A DNA stretch of 44,002 bases from Microtetraspora glauca (lineage in GTDB: Bacteria; Actinomycetota; Actinomycetes; Streptomycetales; Streptomycetaceae), in assembly GCA_000721275.1 (NCBI GenBank), contig JOFO01000047.1:1-44002 (forward strand). Reading direction: 5' to 3'. The position numbers and the translations under genes were made by a program. Shown in pieces: positions 8,593 to 17,705 of the stretch. The notes under the pieces were generated by a model. It worked only from the letters and a program-made list of their open reading frames with translations. It did not search any database and was not told the DNA's origin. Every line of letters begins with the position of its first letter. The stretch's first letter is position 1.

Positions 8593-8602
8593 CGCGTCTC
8601 TT

Positions 8603-8618
8603 CCTGGTCCCACCCAGG
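8603..8618 (+). promoter_or_regulatory. Small hairpin touching the thiB Shine-Dalgarno
   Basis: CCTGG (8603-8607) pairs with CCAGG (8614-8618) around TCCCAC. The thiB ribosome-binding sequence AGGAGGA runs 8616-8622, so three of its bases are in the stem. The structure is short, and its effect on translation is only possible. Confidence 0.35.
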
Positions 8619-8631
8619 AGGAAGTACCACG

Positions 8632-9717
8632 ATGCACATCAGGAAGGCCGCCGCCGTCGCGCTGGCCGCGGCGCTCGGCGCCACGAGCCTCGCCGCCTGC
8701 TCCACCGAGGACGTCCGCGAAGCCGCGGGCAAGTCCGGGTCGCCGGCGCCGAAGACCGTGACCCTCGTCAGCCACGACTCCTTCAACGCCTCCAAGGAGG
8801 TGCTGGCCGAGTTCACGAAGCGGACCGGCTTCACCGTCAAGGTGCTGAAGGCCGGCGACGCGGGCGAGGCCGTCAACAAGGAGATCCTGACCAAGGGCTC
8901 CCCGCAGGGCGACGTCTTCTTCGGCGTCGACAACACGCTGCTCTCCCGCGCCGTCGACAACGGCATCTTCGTGGAGTACGAGGCGAAGGGCGCCGACCGG
9001 ATCCCGGACGCCCTCAAGCTCGACAAGCGCGTCACCCCGGTCGACACCGGCGACATCTGCGTCAACTACGACAAGAAGTACTTCGCCGACAAGAAGCTGG
9101 CGCCGCCGCAGACCTTCGCCGACCTGGCGAAGCCGGCGTACAAGGACCTCCTCGTGGTGGAGAACCCCGAGCGGTCCTCCCCGGGCCTCGGCTTCCTCCT
9201 CGGCACGATCGCGGAGTACGGCGACGACGGCTGGCAGGACTACTGGTCGAAGCTGAAGGCCAACGGCGTGAAGACCGTCGACAGCTGGGAGCTCGCCTAC
9301 AACCAGGAGTTCTCCGGTTCGGCCGGCGGCAAGGAGGCCAAGGGCGACCGCCCGCTGGTCGTCTCCTACGCCTCCAGCCCGCCGGTCGAGGTGCTGTACG
9401 CCGACCCGCAGCCCAAGGAGGCACCCACCGGGGTGTCCGCCGGCACCTGCTTCCGGCAGATCGAGTTCGCGGGCCTGCTGAACGGCGCGAAGAACCCCGA
9501 GGGCGGCAAGGCGCTGATCGACTTCCTGGTCTCGAAGACGTTCCAGGACGACATGCCGCTCCAGATGTTCGTCAACCCGGTCGTGAAGGACGCCACCCTG
9601 CCGGAGCTGTTCACGCAGCACGGCGTGGTGATCGACGAGCCGGAGACGATGGCCCCCGAGAAGATCGCCGAGAAGCGCGAGGCGTGGATCCAGCAGTGGT
9701 CGTCGCTCCTCAGGTGA
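8632..9717 (+). CDS. thiB: Thiamine ABC transporter substrate-binding lipoprotein
   Basis: ThiB captures thiamine (or its phosphates) outside the cell and delivers it to the ThiP permease. The 361-residue protein has a lipoprotein signal (LAACS, lipid-anchored C23). The bacterial periplasmic-binding fold follows: VTLVSHDSFNASKEVLAEF at the start of the mature domain, DVFFGVDNTLLSRA, YDKKYF and the C-terminal MPLQMFVNPVVKDATLPELF, all typical of the ThiB/TbpA family. It sits directly behind a TPP riboswitch, which strongly supports the substrate. The ATG at 8632 has AGGAGGA nine bases upstream. Its stop overlaps the thiP start by four bases (GTGA). Confidence 0.93.
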   Translation: MHIRKAAAVALAAALGATSLAACSTEDVREAAGKSGSPAPKTVTLVSHDSFNASKEVLAEFTKRTGFTVKVLKAGDAGEAVNKEILTKGSPQGDVFFGVDNTLLSRAVDNGIFVEYEAKGADRIPDALKLDKRVTPVDTGDICVNYDKKYFADKKLAPPQTFADLAKPAYKDLLVVENPERSSPGLGFLLGTIAEYGDDGWQDYWSKLKANGVKTVDSWELAYNQEFSGSAGGKEAKGDRPLVVSYASSPPVEVLYADPQPKEAPTGVSAGTCFRQIEFAGLLNGAKNPEGGKALIDFLVSKTFQDDMPLQMFVNPVVKDATLPELFTQHGVVIDEPETMAPEKIAEKREAWIQQWSSLLR

Positions 9718-11368
9718 CGCGCGACCGGCGGGGGAGCGCGGCGCGGCTGGGCCTGATGGTCCTGCCCGTCGCGTTCTTCGCCGTCTTCTTCGCGTGGCCG
9801 GTCGTGTCGATCGTCGAGCGCGGGCTGCGGCCGGACGGCGTCTGGGACCCGGGCGCGCTCGGAGCGACCCTGAGCCGGCCGGACATCCTCGACGTGCTCG
9901 GCTTCACCGTCTGGCAGGCCGCCGCCTCCACCGGGCTGACGCTGCTGGTGGCGCTGCCGGGGGCGTACGTCTTCGCCCGCTTCGACTTCCCCGGCAAGAA
10001 CGCGCTGCGGGCCGTCGTCACCGTGCCGTTCGTGCTGCCCACGGTGCTGGTCGGCACCGCGTTCCTGGCGCTGGTGGGACGGGGCGGGTTCACCGACGCG
10101 CTGTGGGGGCTGCGGCTCGACACCACGGTGTGGGCGATCCTCCTCGCGCACGTCTTCTTCAACTACGCGGTCGTCGTGCGGACCGTCGGCGGGCTGTGGG
10201 CGCAGCTCGACCCGCGCCAGGAGGAGGCCGCGCGGGTGCTCGGCGCCTCGCGGTGGACGGCGTGGCGGACGGTCACGCTGCCCGCGCTGGCGCCGGCGGT
10301 GTCGGCGGCGGCGCTGATGGTCTTCCTCTTCACCTTCACCTCGTTCGGCGTCGTGCAGATCCTCGGCGGGGACGCGTACACGACGCTGGAGGCGGAGATC
10401 TACCGGCAGACGGCCCGGCTGCTCGACCTGCGGACGGCGGCCGTGCTGACCCTGACGCAGTTCGCGGCCGTCGGCGCGATCCTCGCCGTGCACGCGCGGA
10501 CGGTACGGCGCCGGGAGACGGCGCTCCGGCTGGTCGCCGCGGAGTCGACCGCGCGCCGGCCGCGCGGCGCCGGGCAGTGGGCGCTGCTCGGCGCGGTGCT
10601 GCTGTCGGTGGTGCTGCTGATCCTGCTGCCGCTCGGGGTGCTGGTGGAGCGTTCCTTCGCCACGCCGGAGGGGTACGGGCTCCGCTACTACCGGGCGCTC
10701 GGCTCGCTCGACGAGGCCGGCACGTTCCTGGTGCCGCCGCTGGAGGCGGTCGGGAACTCGCTGCGGTACGCGGTCGCCGCCACGGCCATCGCCGTGGTGA
10801 TCGGCGGGCTCGCGGCGGCGGCGCTCACCCGGCGGGCCGGGCGGCTGGTGCGGGGCTTCGACGCGCTGCTGATGCTGCCGCTCGGGGTGTCGGCGGTCAC
10901 CGTCGGCTTCGGCTTCCTCATCACGCTGGACGAGCCGCCGTTCGACCTGCGGGCCAGCTGGATCCTCGTCCCGCTCGCCCAGGCGCTGGTCGGGGTGCCG
11001 TTCGTGGTGCGGACCATGCTGCCGGTGCTGCGGGCGGTGGACCAGCGACTGCGGGAGGCGGCGGCGGTGCTCGGGGCGTCGCCGTGGCGGGCCTGGCGGG
11101 AGGTGGACCTGCCGCTGGTGCGGCGGGCGCTGCTGATCGCGGCCGGGTTCGCGTTCGCGGTGTCGCTCGGCGAGTTCGGCGCGACCGTCTTCATCGCCCG
11201 GCCCGACAGCCCGACGCTGCCGGTCGCCGTGGCACGGCTGCTCGGCCGGCCGGGCGAACTCAACTACGGGCAGGCGATGGCCCTGTCGACGATGCTGATG
11301 GTGGTGTGCGCGGTGTCCCTGCTGCTGCTGGAGCGGCTGCGCACCGACCGGACCACCGGGGAGTTCTG

Positions 11369-11369
<1 letters not shown>
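9714..11369 (+). CDS. thiP: Thiamine ABC transporter permease (double permease domain)
   Basis: ThiP forms the membrane channel for thiamine uptake. The 551-residue protein holds two binding-protein-dependent permease domains in one chain, each with an EAA-type loop: about residues 170-200 (EEAARVLGASRWTAWRTVTLP) and 445-475 (REAAAVLGASPWRAWREVDLP). About twelve membrane helices are visible, consistent with a fused pseudo-dimer that needs no second permease. I start it at GTG 9714, which overlaps the thiB stop (GTGA); an in-frame GTG at 9684 would overlap thiB by 34 bases. The stop overlaps thiQ by one base (TGATG). The three genes are almost certainly one translationally coupled operon. Confidence 0.92.
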
Positions 11370-12388
<1,019 letters not shown>

Positions 12389-13522
12389 CTAGGACCCCGA
12401 GAGCCGGGCCAGGGCCGCCGGGGCCTCGTCGACGCTGTCGACCAGGGCGATCGCGGCGGCCATCGGGCGGCCCGCCGCCAGGGTCTCCAGGAGGGGCCAG
12501 GCGGGGAGGCGGGTGGTCCAGTGGGCGCGGTCGACCAGGACCATGGGGGTGGGGGCGCCCAGGGACTCGTAGTAGTTCGGGGTGGCGTCGGCGAAGATCT
12601 CCTGGACGGTGCCGGCGGCGCCGGGCAGGAAGACGACGCCGGCGGTGGAGCGGGCCAGCAGGCCGTCCTCGCGGAGCGCGTTGGTGAAGTACTTGGCGAC
12701 GCGGCCGGCGAAGGCGTTGGGCGGTTCGTGGCCGTAGAACCAGGTGGGGATGCCGGTCGAGTCCCCGCCGCCGGGCAGCAGGTCGCGTACGGCGAAGGCG
12801 GCGCGGGCCCACTCGGTCACGGAGGGGACGAAGGACGGGGCCTTCGCGAGGAGGGCCAGCGCCTCGGTGAGGGCGGGGTCGTCGAAGGGGGCGGTGTACG
12901 CGCCGAGGTTGGCGGCCTCCATCGCGCCGGGGCCGCCGCCGGTGGCGACGGTGTAGCCGGCGCGGGCGAGGGAGCGGCCGAGCCGGGCGGCGCCCGCGTA
13001 CGCCTCGGTGCCCCGGGCCATCGCGTGGCCGCCCATCACGCCGACGACCCGCAGGCCGGCCAGGTGCTCGTCGAGGGCGTCGCCGACGGCGTCGTCGTGG
13101 AGCGAGCGGAGCAGGGAGGCGAAGACGTCGCCGTCGCCGCGGGTGGCGCCGAACCAGGCGTATGTGCGGGCGTCGGGGGTGTCCGCGTAGCCGGCGGGGC
13201 CGGTCACGCCCTCGTACAGCTCGCCGGGGGTGTAGAGCCGGTTGCGGTACGGGTCGAAGGGGAGGTCGGGGACGGGCGGGAAGACCAGCGCGCCGTCGGC
13301 CCGCACCTTCGCCGCCGCCTCCGGTTCCATCGGGCAGCCGAGGAAGACGGTGCCGGCGGCGGAGGCCGTGAGGAGGGCGAAGGTGCGGTCGGTGAGGTCG
13401 ACGGACTGGACCCGCTGCCCGGCGAGGCCGCCGGGCCGGGCGAGCGACGCGTCGAACTCGTCCAGGGTGTGGATCTCGCGGTCCCGCCGGTGCGGGACGC
13501 GCGGCGGTGGGGGCGTCGCCAT
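12389..13522 (-). CDS. LOG-family Rossmann-fold nucleotide-binding protein
   Basis: The 377-residue product has the lysine-decarboxylase-like/LOG fold in its C-terminal half: VVGVMGGHAMARG, YTVATGGGPGAMEAANLGAY, and FLPGAAGTVQEIFADAT. True LOG enzymes release free cytokinin bases from their nucleotides and carry PGGxGTxxE. Here the second Gly is Ala (PGAAGTVQE) while the Thr and Glu are kept, so phosphoribohydrolase activity is plausible but unproven. About 140 extra residues precede the fold (LDEFDASLARPGGLAGQRVQSVDL ... GTVFLGCPM), which may belong to this larger actinobacterial subfamily. The ATG at 13522 was taken because upstream sequence is not coding-like. It converges on thiQ with zero spacing. 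Confidence 0.82.
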   Translation of the reverse strand: MATPPPPRVPHRRDREIHTLDEFDASLARPGGLAGQRVQSVDLTDRTFALLTASAAGTVFLGCPMEPEAAAKVRADGALVFPPVPDLPFDPYRNRLYTPGELYEGVTGPAGYADTPDARTYAWFGATRGDGDVFASLLRSLHDDAVGDALDEHLAGLRVVGVMGGHAMARGTEAYAGAARLGRSLARAGYTVATGGGPGAMEAANLGAYTAPFDDPALTEALALLAKAPSFVPSVTEWARAAFAVRDLLPGGGDSTGIPTWFYGHEPPNAFAGRVAKYFTNALREDGLLARSTAGVVFLPGAAGTVQEIFADATPNYYESLGAPTPMVLVDRAHWTTRLPAWPLLETLAAGRPMAAAIALVDSVDEAPAALARLSGS

Positions 13523-13575
13523 GGGCCCACGATAGGCGGCCCGGGGCGGCGCGGCGCGCCGGATGCCGGGGCCGG

Positions 13576-14724
13576 TCAGGCGGTCAGCGGCAGCGCCGCC
13601 AGTTCGCCGACCAGCCAGGTGAGGGGGACGAAGAGGGCGAGCAGCGCCCCGGCGCGCAGCAGGGCGGCGGTGCGCAGCACGGTCGGCGGGGCGCCGAGCC
13701 GGGCCAGTGCCTCGGTGGTGTGGGCGCGGCACTGGCGGGACTCCAGGGCGGCGGTCAGCAGGGTCGCGGTGGTGCAGGCGAGGACGACGCCGGCGCCGAG
13801 CCCGGTGAGCGGCCCGAAGGCGGTGCCGCCGTCGCCCGCCCCGTACAGGGTGGCGGCGGCGAGGGTGCCGGAGAGCACCGCGCAGACCACGCCGAGGGGG
13901 CGGCCGATGCGGGTGGCCTCGTCCATGAGGACCCGGCCGGCGAGGAGACGTACGGCTCCGGGCCGGGCGGCCTGCAGGAGCCGGCCGCACAGGTGGGTGA
14001 GGCCGGGTCCGGCGAGCGCGAGCCCGGCCGCGGTGAGGACCCAGCCGGCCAGGACGCCGGCGGGGGAGCCGTCGAAGCGGCCGGGGAGCGCGACGCCCGT
14101 GCCGCCGCCCTGTCCGGCGTACGTCTCGACGGCGAGGCCGACGGCGACGAGCGCGACGCCCCACGGGAGGCCGCTGGGCACCGGCCGGGCGGCGCCCTCG
14201 GGGGCGGGGGCGCCGGTGCGGGGGCGCAGCGCGAGGGCGGCGGCGGTGGCGCCGGCGACCGGGACGACCGCGAGCAGGGTGAGGGCGGCGGCCAGCGGCA
14301 GCGGCTGTCCGGCGGCGAGGAGTCCGGCGGCGGCCCCGTCGAAGGGGAGGCCGGTGAGGTCGCCGCGCAGGTGCAGGTAGACCAGGAGGGCCACCATGGA
14401 GCCGAGGGTGCAGGCGACGGCGGTCGAGGTGGCGGCGATGGCGGTGAGCCGGGCCGGGCCGAGGCCGAGGGAGGAGAGCCCGGGGCGGGGCCGGGTGGCG
14501 GGGTCGGTGCGGGCGACGGCGACGGCGAACTGGACGGTGGCGGCGACCGGCAGGACGCACCAGAGGAGCCGCAGCACGGAGGCGGCGGAGTCCTCGGGGT
14601 GGCCGACGGCGTAGCCGAGGGTGCACAGCAGCAGGAAGCCCACGCCGGCGGCGGCCGCGGCGACCAGGAGCCGCCGCAGCTGGACGAGCGGGTGGGAGCC
14701 GCGGACTAGACGGAGAGCGAGCAC
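13576..14724 (-). CDS. ABC transporter permease (partner of 14706-15434)
   Basis: A 382-residue Ala/Leu/Gly-rich membrane protein with about eight predicted helices, for example LVAAAAAGVGFLLLCTLGYAVG, VALLVYLHLRG, LAAALTLLAVVPVAGATAAALAL and LLRAGALLALFVPLTWLVGEL. The repeated arrangement of helices around a large loop, ending with a stretch like EALARLGAPPTVLRTAALLRAG, resembles FtsX/MacB-type permeases that act on lipids or peptides. The substrate is unknown. The GTG start at 14724 lies inside the end of the ATPase gene (19-base overlap), so the pair is translationally coupled. A 53-base gap separates its stop from the LOG gene start, so LOG may be co-transcribed. Confidence 0.76.
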   Translation of the reverse strand: MLALRLVRGSHPLVQLRRLLVAAAAAGVGFLLLCTLGYAVGHPEDSAASVLRLLWCVLPVAATVQFAVAVARTDPATRPRPGLSSLGLGPARLTAIAATSTAVACTLGSMVALLVYLHLRGDLTGLPFDGAAAGLLAAGQPLPLAAALTLLAVVPVAGATAAALALRPRTGAPAPEGAARPVPSGLPWGVALVAVGLAVETYAGQGGGTGVALPGRFDGSPAGVLAGWVLTAAGLALAGPGLTHLCGRLLQAARPGAVRLLAGRVLMDEATRIGRPLGVVCAVLSGTLAAATLYGAGDGGTAFGPLTGLGAGVVLACTTATLLTAALESRQCRAHTTEALARLGAPPTVLRTAALLRAGALLALFVPLTWLVGELAALPLTA

Positions 14725-15434
14725 GCGGCGACGCCCTCCGCCCCCGAGGCCGGCGGCAGGCTGCCGGTCCGGCGTCCGTCCAGCAGGGTGACCGCCCGGT
14801 CGGCGAGCGCCGCGACCTCGCCGTCGTGGGTGGCGAGGAGCACGGTGATGCCGTGCGAGCGGGCGGCGGCGGTGAGGGTGCGGAGCACCTGCGCGCCGTC
14901 GGCCCGGTGCAGGGCGGCGGTGGGTTCGTCGGCGAAGAGGACGGTGGGTCCGGCGGCGAGCGCGCGGGCGATGGCGGTGCGCTGGCGCTGGGAGCGGGTG
15001 AGGGCGTGCGGGCGGGTGCGGGCGCAGGCGCCGATGTCGAGGCGGTCCAGCCATTCGCCGGCGGCGGTCCGCGCGGCCCGGTGGGGGACGCCGCGGAGCA
15101 GCAGCGGGAGGGCGGTGTTCTCCCAGGCGGTGAGTTCGGGGACGAGGCCGGGCTCGGGGCCGATCCAGCCGAAGCGTTCGCGGCGGAGCCGTTCGCGGGC
15201 GGCGGGGGAGAGGGTGTGGACCGGGGCGCTGTTGAACCAGACCTCGCCCTTCTGGGCGGCGAGTTCGCCGGAGAGGCAGCGCAGGAGGGTGGTCTTGCCG
15301 CTGCCGCGGGGGCCGGTGACGGCGAGGATCTCGCCCTCGCGGACGCCGACGGAGACGCCGCTGAGGGCCTGGGTGCCGCCCAGGGAGCAGTGCAGGGAAC
15401 GCGCCCAGAGCACGTCGTTGTCCGGTGGGGCCAT
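14706..15434 (-). CDS. ABC transporter ATP-binding protein with non-canonical signature motif
   Basis: This 242-residue ATPase has Walker A GPRGSGKTT, a Q-loop region with unusual Gly-Pro (FGWIGPEPGLVPELTAWENTALP), Walker B TVLFADEPTAAL and H-loop LLATHD. The signature normally reading LSGGQ is LTRSQRQRTAIARAL, so both signature glycines are missing. The D-loop region is TAALHRADG, with His where Asp is common. The layout matches LolD/MacB-type exporters. The ATG at 15434 is preceded by GAGG at a good distance; a GTG at 15509 is possible but would translate through a palindrome. It overlaps its permease by 19 bases. Function unknown. Confidence 0.85.
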   Translation of the reverse strand: MAPPDNDVLWARSLHCSLGGTQALSGVSVGVREGEILAVTGPRGSGKTTLLRCLSGELAAQKGEVWFNSAPVHTLSPAARERLRRERFGWIGPEPGLVPELTAWENTALPLLLRGVPHRAARTAAGEWLDRLDIGACARTRPHALTRSQRQRTAIARALAAGPTVLFADEPTAALHRADGAQVLRTLTAAARSHGITVLLATHDGEVAALADRAVTLLDGRRTGSLPPASGAEGVAACSLSV

Positions 15435-15450
15435 CGCGTACACCTCGATG

Positions 15451-15539
15451 TCGGATCCGATTGTTGCGTTCCCCCGTCCGGGGGAACGACGGGCGGGCCG
15501 GTCGGTCACTGGGCACCGTAAGTATTCGGATCCGTTTGT
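15451..15539 (-). promoter_or_regulatory. Leader of the ABC operon: direct repeats flanking a hairpin
   Basis: TCGGATCCGATTGT at 15451-15464 and TCGGATCCGTTTGT at 15526-15539 differ at one base, and each contains the palindrome CGGATCCG. Between them, CGTTCCCCC (15467-15475) pairs with GGGGGAACG (15480-15488) around GTCC. On the minus strand the proximal repeat ends next to the ATPase gene's Shine-Dalgarno. The paired sites look like operators for a dimeric regulator. The regulator is unknown. Confidence 0.45.
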
Positions 15540-15553
15540 ACGGACAGCACGCG

Positions 15554-15596
15554 GCCCGGGCCGCCGCCATCCACTCGGATGGCGGCATGCCCGGGC
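15554..15596 (-). terminator. Hairpin downstream of the aminotransferase gene
   Basis: GCCCGGGC (15554-15561) plus GCCGCCATCC (15563-15572) pair with GGATGGCGGC (15577-15586) and GCCCGGGC (15589-15596). The loop is ACTC and there is a small internal bulge. This 18-pair stem lies 40 bases beyond the aminotransferase stop and upstream of the ABC operon on the same strand, so it should insulate the two transcripts. Confidence 0.72.
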
Positions 15597-15635
15597 CGGG
15601 GGGTCACGCCGTGAGGGCGGCGCGACCGGGCGGGA

Positions 15636-17024
15636 TCAGAGCTTCGTCCAGGCCTCGGTGAGGGTGGCGCGGAGGATCTGCTCGATCTCGTCGAACGTGG
15701 ACTGGTCCGAGATCAGCGGCGGAGCCAGCTGGATGACCGGGTCGCCGCGGTCGTCGGCCCGGCAGTACAGGCCGTTGTCGAACAGCGCCTTGGAGAGGAA
15801 GCCGTACAGGACGCGCTCGGTCTCCTCGTCGTTGAAGGACTCCTTGGTGGCCTTGTCCTTGACGAGCTCGATGCCGTAGAAGAAGCCGTTGCCGCGGACG
15901 TCGCCGACGATCGGCAGGTCGTGCAGCTTCTGCAGCGTCGACAGGAAGTTGCCCTCGTTGTCGAGCACGTGCTGGTTGAGCTTCTCCTTCTCGAAGATGT
16001 CGAGGTTGGCGAGGCCCACGGCCGCGGAGACCGGGTGGCCGCCGAAGGTGTAGCCGTGCAGGAAGGTGTTGTCGCCCTTGTAGAACGGCTCCGCCAGGCG
16101 GTCGGAGATGATGCAGGCGCCGATCGGGGAGTAGCCCGAGGTCATGCCCTTCGCGCAGGTGATCATGTCCGGCACGTAGCCGAACTTGTCGCAGGCGAAG
16201 GTGGTGCCGAGGCGGCCGAAGGCGCAGATGACCTCGTCGGAGACGAGCAGCACGTCGTACTTGTCGCAGATCTCGCGGACCCGCTGGAAGTACCCGGGCG
16301 GCGGCGGGAAGCAGCCGCCGGCGTTCTGCACCGGCTCCAGGAAGACCGCGGCGACGGTGTCGGGGCCCTCGAAGAGGATCTGCTGCTCGATCTGGTCGGC
16401 GGCCCAGCGGCCGAAGGCCACCGGGTCGTCGCCGAAGAGCGACGCGCGGTAGATGTTGGTGTTCGGGACCTTGTGGGCGCCGGGCACCAGCGGCTCGAAC
16501 GGGGCCTTCAGGGCCGGCAGGCCGGTGATGGACAGCGCGCCCTGCGGGGTGCCGTGGTAGGCGACCGCGCGGGAGATGACCTTGTGCTTGGTCGGCTTGC
16601 CGGTCAGCTTGAAGTACTGCTTGGCGAGCTTCCAGGCGGTCTCGACCGCCTCGCCGCCGCCGGTGGTGAAGAAGACCTTGTTGAGGTCGCCGGGGGCCTC
16701 GTTCGCGAGGCGCTCGGCCAGCTCGACGGCCTTCGGGTGGGCGTAGGACCACACCGGGAAGAAGGCGAGCTCCTGGGCCTGCTTCATGGCGGTCTCGGCC
16801 AGCTCGGTGCGGCCGTGTCCGGCCTGCACCACGAACAGGCCGGCGAGGCCGTCGAGGTACTTGCGGCCCTTGTCGTCGTAGATGTAGGTGCCCTCACCGC
16901 GGACGATGGTGGGGACGGGGCTGTTCTCGTACGACGACATGCGGGTGAAGTGCATCCACAGGTGGTCGTAGGCGGACTTCGAAAGGTCGCTGCGGTCCTG
17001 GCTCACGGCTATCGGGTTCCCCAC
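15636..17024 (-). CDS. Class III PLP-dependent aminotransferase (putative polyamine aminotransferase)
   Basis: The 462-residue protein is a full fold-type I class III aminotransferase: FVVQAGHGRTELAE, FFTTGGGEAVETAWKLAKQYF, VAAVFLEPVQNAGG, VLLVSDEVICAFGRLG and the PLP lysine in ITCAKGMTSG (K292). The N-terminal HLWMHFTRMSSYE block is close to putrescine/diamine-pyruvate aminotransferases (SpuC-like), and the Lrp and aldehyde dehydrogenase neighbours favour a polyamine or diamine substrate. This is inference; beta-alanine or other omega-amino donors remain possible. I use GTG 17024, which overlaps the lrp-type gene by 16 bases; GTG 17006 is a shorter alternative. It is probably co-transcribed with the regulator. 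Confidence 0.87.
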   Translation of the reverse strand: MGNPIAVSQDRSDLSKSAYDHLWMHFTRMSSYENSPVPTIVRGEGTYIYDDKGRKYLDGLAGLFVVQAGHGRTELAETAMKQAQELAFFPVWSYAHPKAVELAERLANEAPGDLNKVFFTTGGGEAVETAWKLAKQYFKLTGKPTKHKVISRAVAYHGTPQGALSITGLPALKAPFEPLVPGAHKVPNTNIYRASLFGDDPVAFGRWAADQIEQQILFEGPDTVAAVFLEPVQNAGGCFPPPPGYFQRVREICDKYDVLLVSDEVICAFGRLGTTFACDKFGYVPDMITCAKGMTSGYSPIGACIISDRLAEPFYKGDNTFLHGYTFGGHPVSAAVGLANLDIFEKEKLNQHVLDNEGNFLSTLQKLHDLPIVGDVRGNGFFYGIELVKDKATKESFNDEETERVLYGFLSKALFDNGLYCRADDRGDPVIQLAPPLISDQSTFDEIEQILRATLTEAWTKL

Positions 17025-17515
17025 ATGTAGGTCTGCTTCTTGAGCTTCAGGTAGACGAAGCTCTCGGTGGAGCGCACGCCGGGGAGCGTGCGGATCCGCT
17101 TGTTGATCACTTCCAGAAGGTGGTCGTCGTCCTCGCAGACGATCTCCACCATCAGGTCGAACGAGCCCGCGGTCATCACCACGTACTCGCACTCGGGCAT
17201 GTCCGTCAGCGCCTCCGCGACCGGATCCAGGTCACCCTCGACGTGGATGCCGACCATCGCCTGTCGCCGGAGGCCCACGGTGAGCGGGTCGGTGACGGCG
17301 ACGATCTGCATGACGCCCTGGTCGAGGAGCTTCTGGACGCGCTGCCGCACGGCCGCTTCGGAGAGGCCGACGGCCTTGCCGATGGCGGCGTAGGGACGGC
17401 GGCCGTCCTCCTGGAGCTGCTCGATGATCGCCAGGGAGACGGCATCGATCGTCGGGGACGAACCGGTTCCGGTTCTGGAGTCTGTGCTTCGACTGGCCAC
17501 GTCTTCACTGTGCAC
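17009..17515 (-). CDS. Lrp/AsnC family transcriptional regulator
   Basis: The 168-residue protein has the Lrp layout. An N-terminal helix-turn-helix lies at about residues 24-70 (IDAVSLAIIEQLQEDGRRPYAAIGKAVGLSEAAVRQRVQKL). A RAM ligand-binding domain follows from about residue 82 (VGIHVEGDLDPVAEAL ... YVVMTAGSFDLMVEIVCEDDDHLLEVI ... VRSTESFVYLKL). It reads into the aminotransferase gene and is divergent from an aldehyde dehydrogenase gene, so control of both is likely. In S. coelicolor I recall the corresponding regulator (SCO5656) being linked to polyamine utilisation. A palindrome at 17521-17534, just before the GTG, is a candidate autoregulatory site. Confidence 0.9.
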   Translation of the reverse strand: MHSEDVASRSTDSRTGTGSSPTIDAVSLAIIEQLQEDGRRPYAAIGKAVGLSEAAVRQRVQKLLDQGVMQIVAVTDPLTVGLRRQAMVGIHVEGDLDPVAEALTDMPECEYVVMTAGSFDLMVEIVCEDDDHLLEVINKRIRTLPGVRSTESFVYLKLKKQTYMWGTR

Positions 17516-17520
17516 CGAGA

Positions 17521-17534
17521 TGCGCAGTCGCGCA
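17521..17534 (-). promoter_or_regulatory. Palindrome at the 5' end of the lrp-type gene
   Basis: TGCGC (17521-17525) and GCGCA (17530-17534) form a perfect inverted repeat around AGTC, six bases before the GTG. On the minus strand TAGGGT (rc of 17535-17540) could be a -10 box immediately upstream, which would put the repeat over the transcription start, as expected for autorepression. A further inverted repeat CGCAC-N6-GTGCG lies at 17661-17676. Confidence 0.38.
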
Positions 17535-17608
17535 ACCCTAGAGCGATGTAATTCGTTGTCTCGGGCCCGTGACGGAACTGAATCCGAAGTGGAGGGCCCT
17601 CGGGGCTG

Positions 17609-17636
17609 TTGAAAGCGTCAGCCGAACCAGTAGGCT
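17609..17636 (+). promoter_or_regulatory. Candidate promoter for the first aldehyde dehydrogenase gene
   Basis: TTGAAA (17609-17614) and TAGGCT (17631-17636) are 16 bases apart, a good vegetative Streptomyces promoter. The start of transcription would be near 17643, about 63 bases before the GTG start. The CGCAC-N6-GTGCG inverted repeat at 17661-17676 would lie in the early transcribed region. Confidence 0.5.
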
Positions 17637-17705
17637 GAGACGTCTCACCCATCGGGACGTCGCACAAGGTCGTGCGAAGACAGAACGTGACAGGAGGGGT
17701 GGCAA

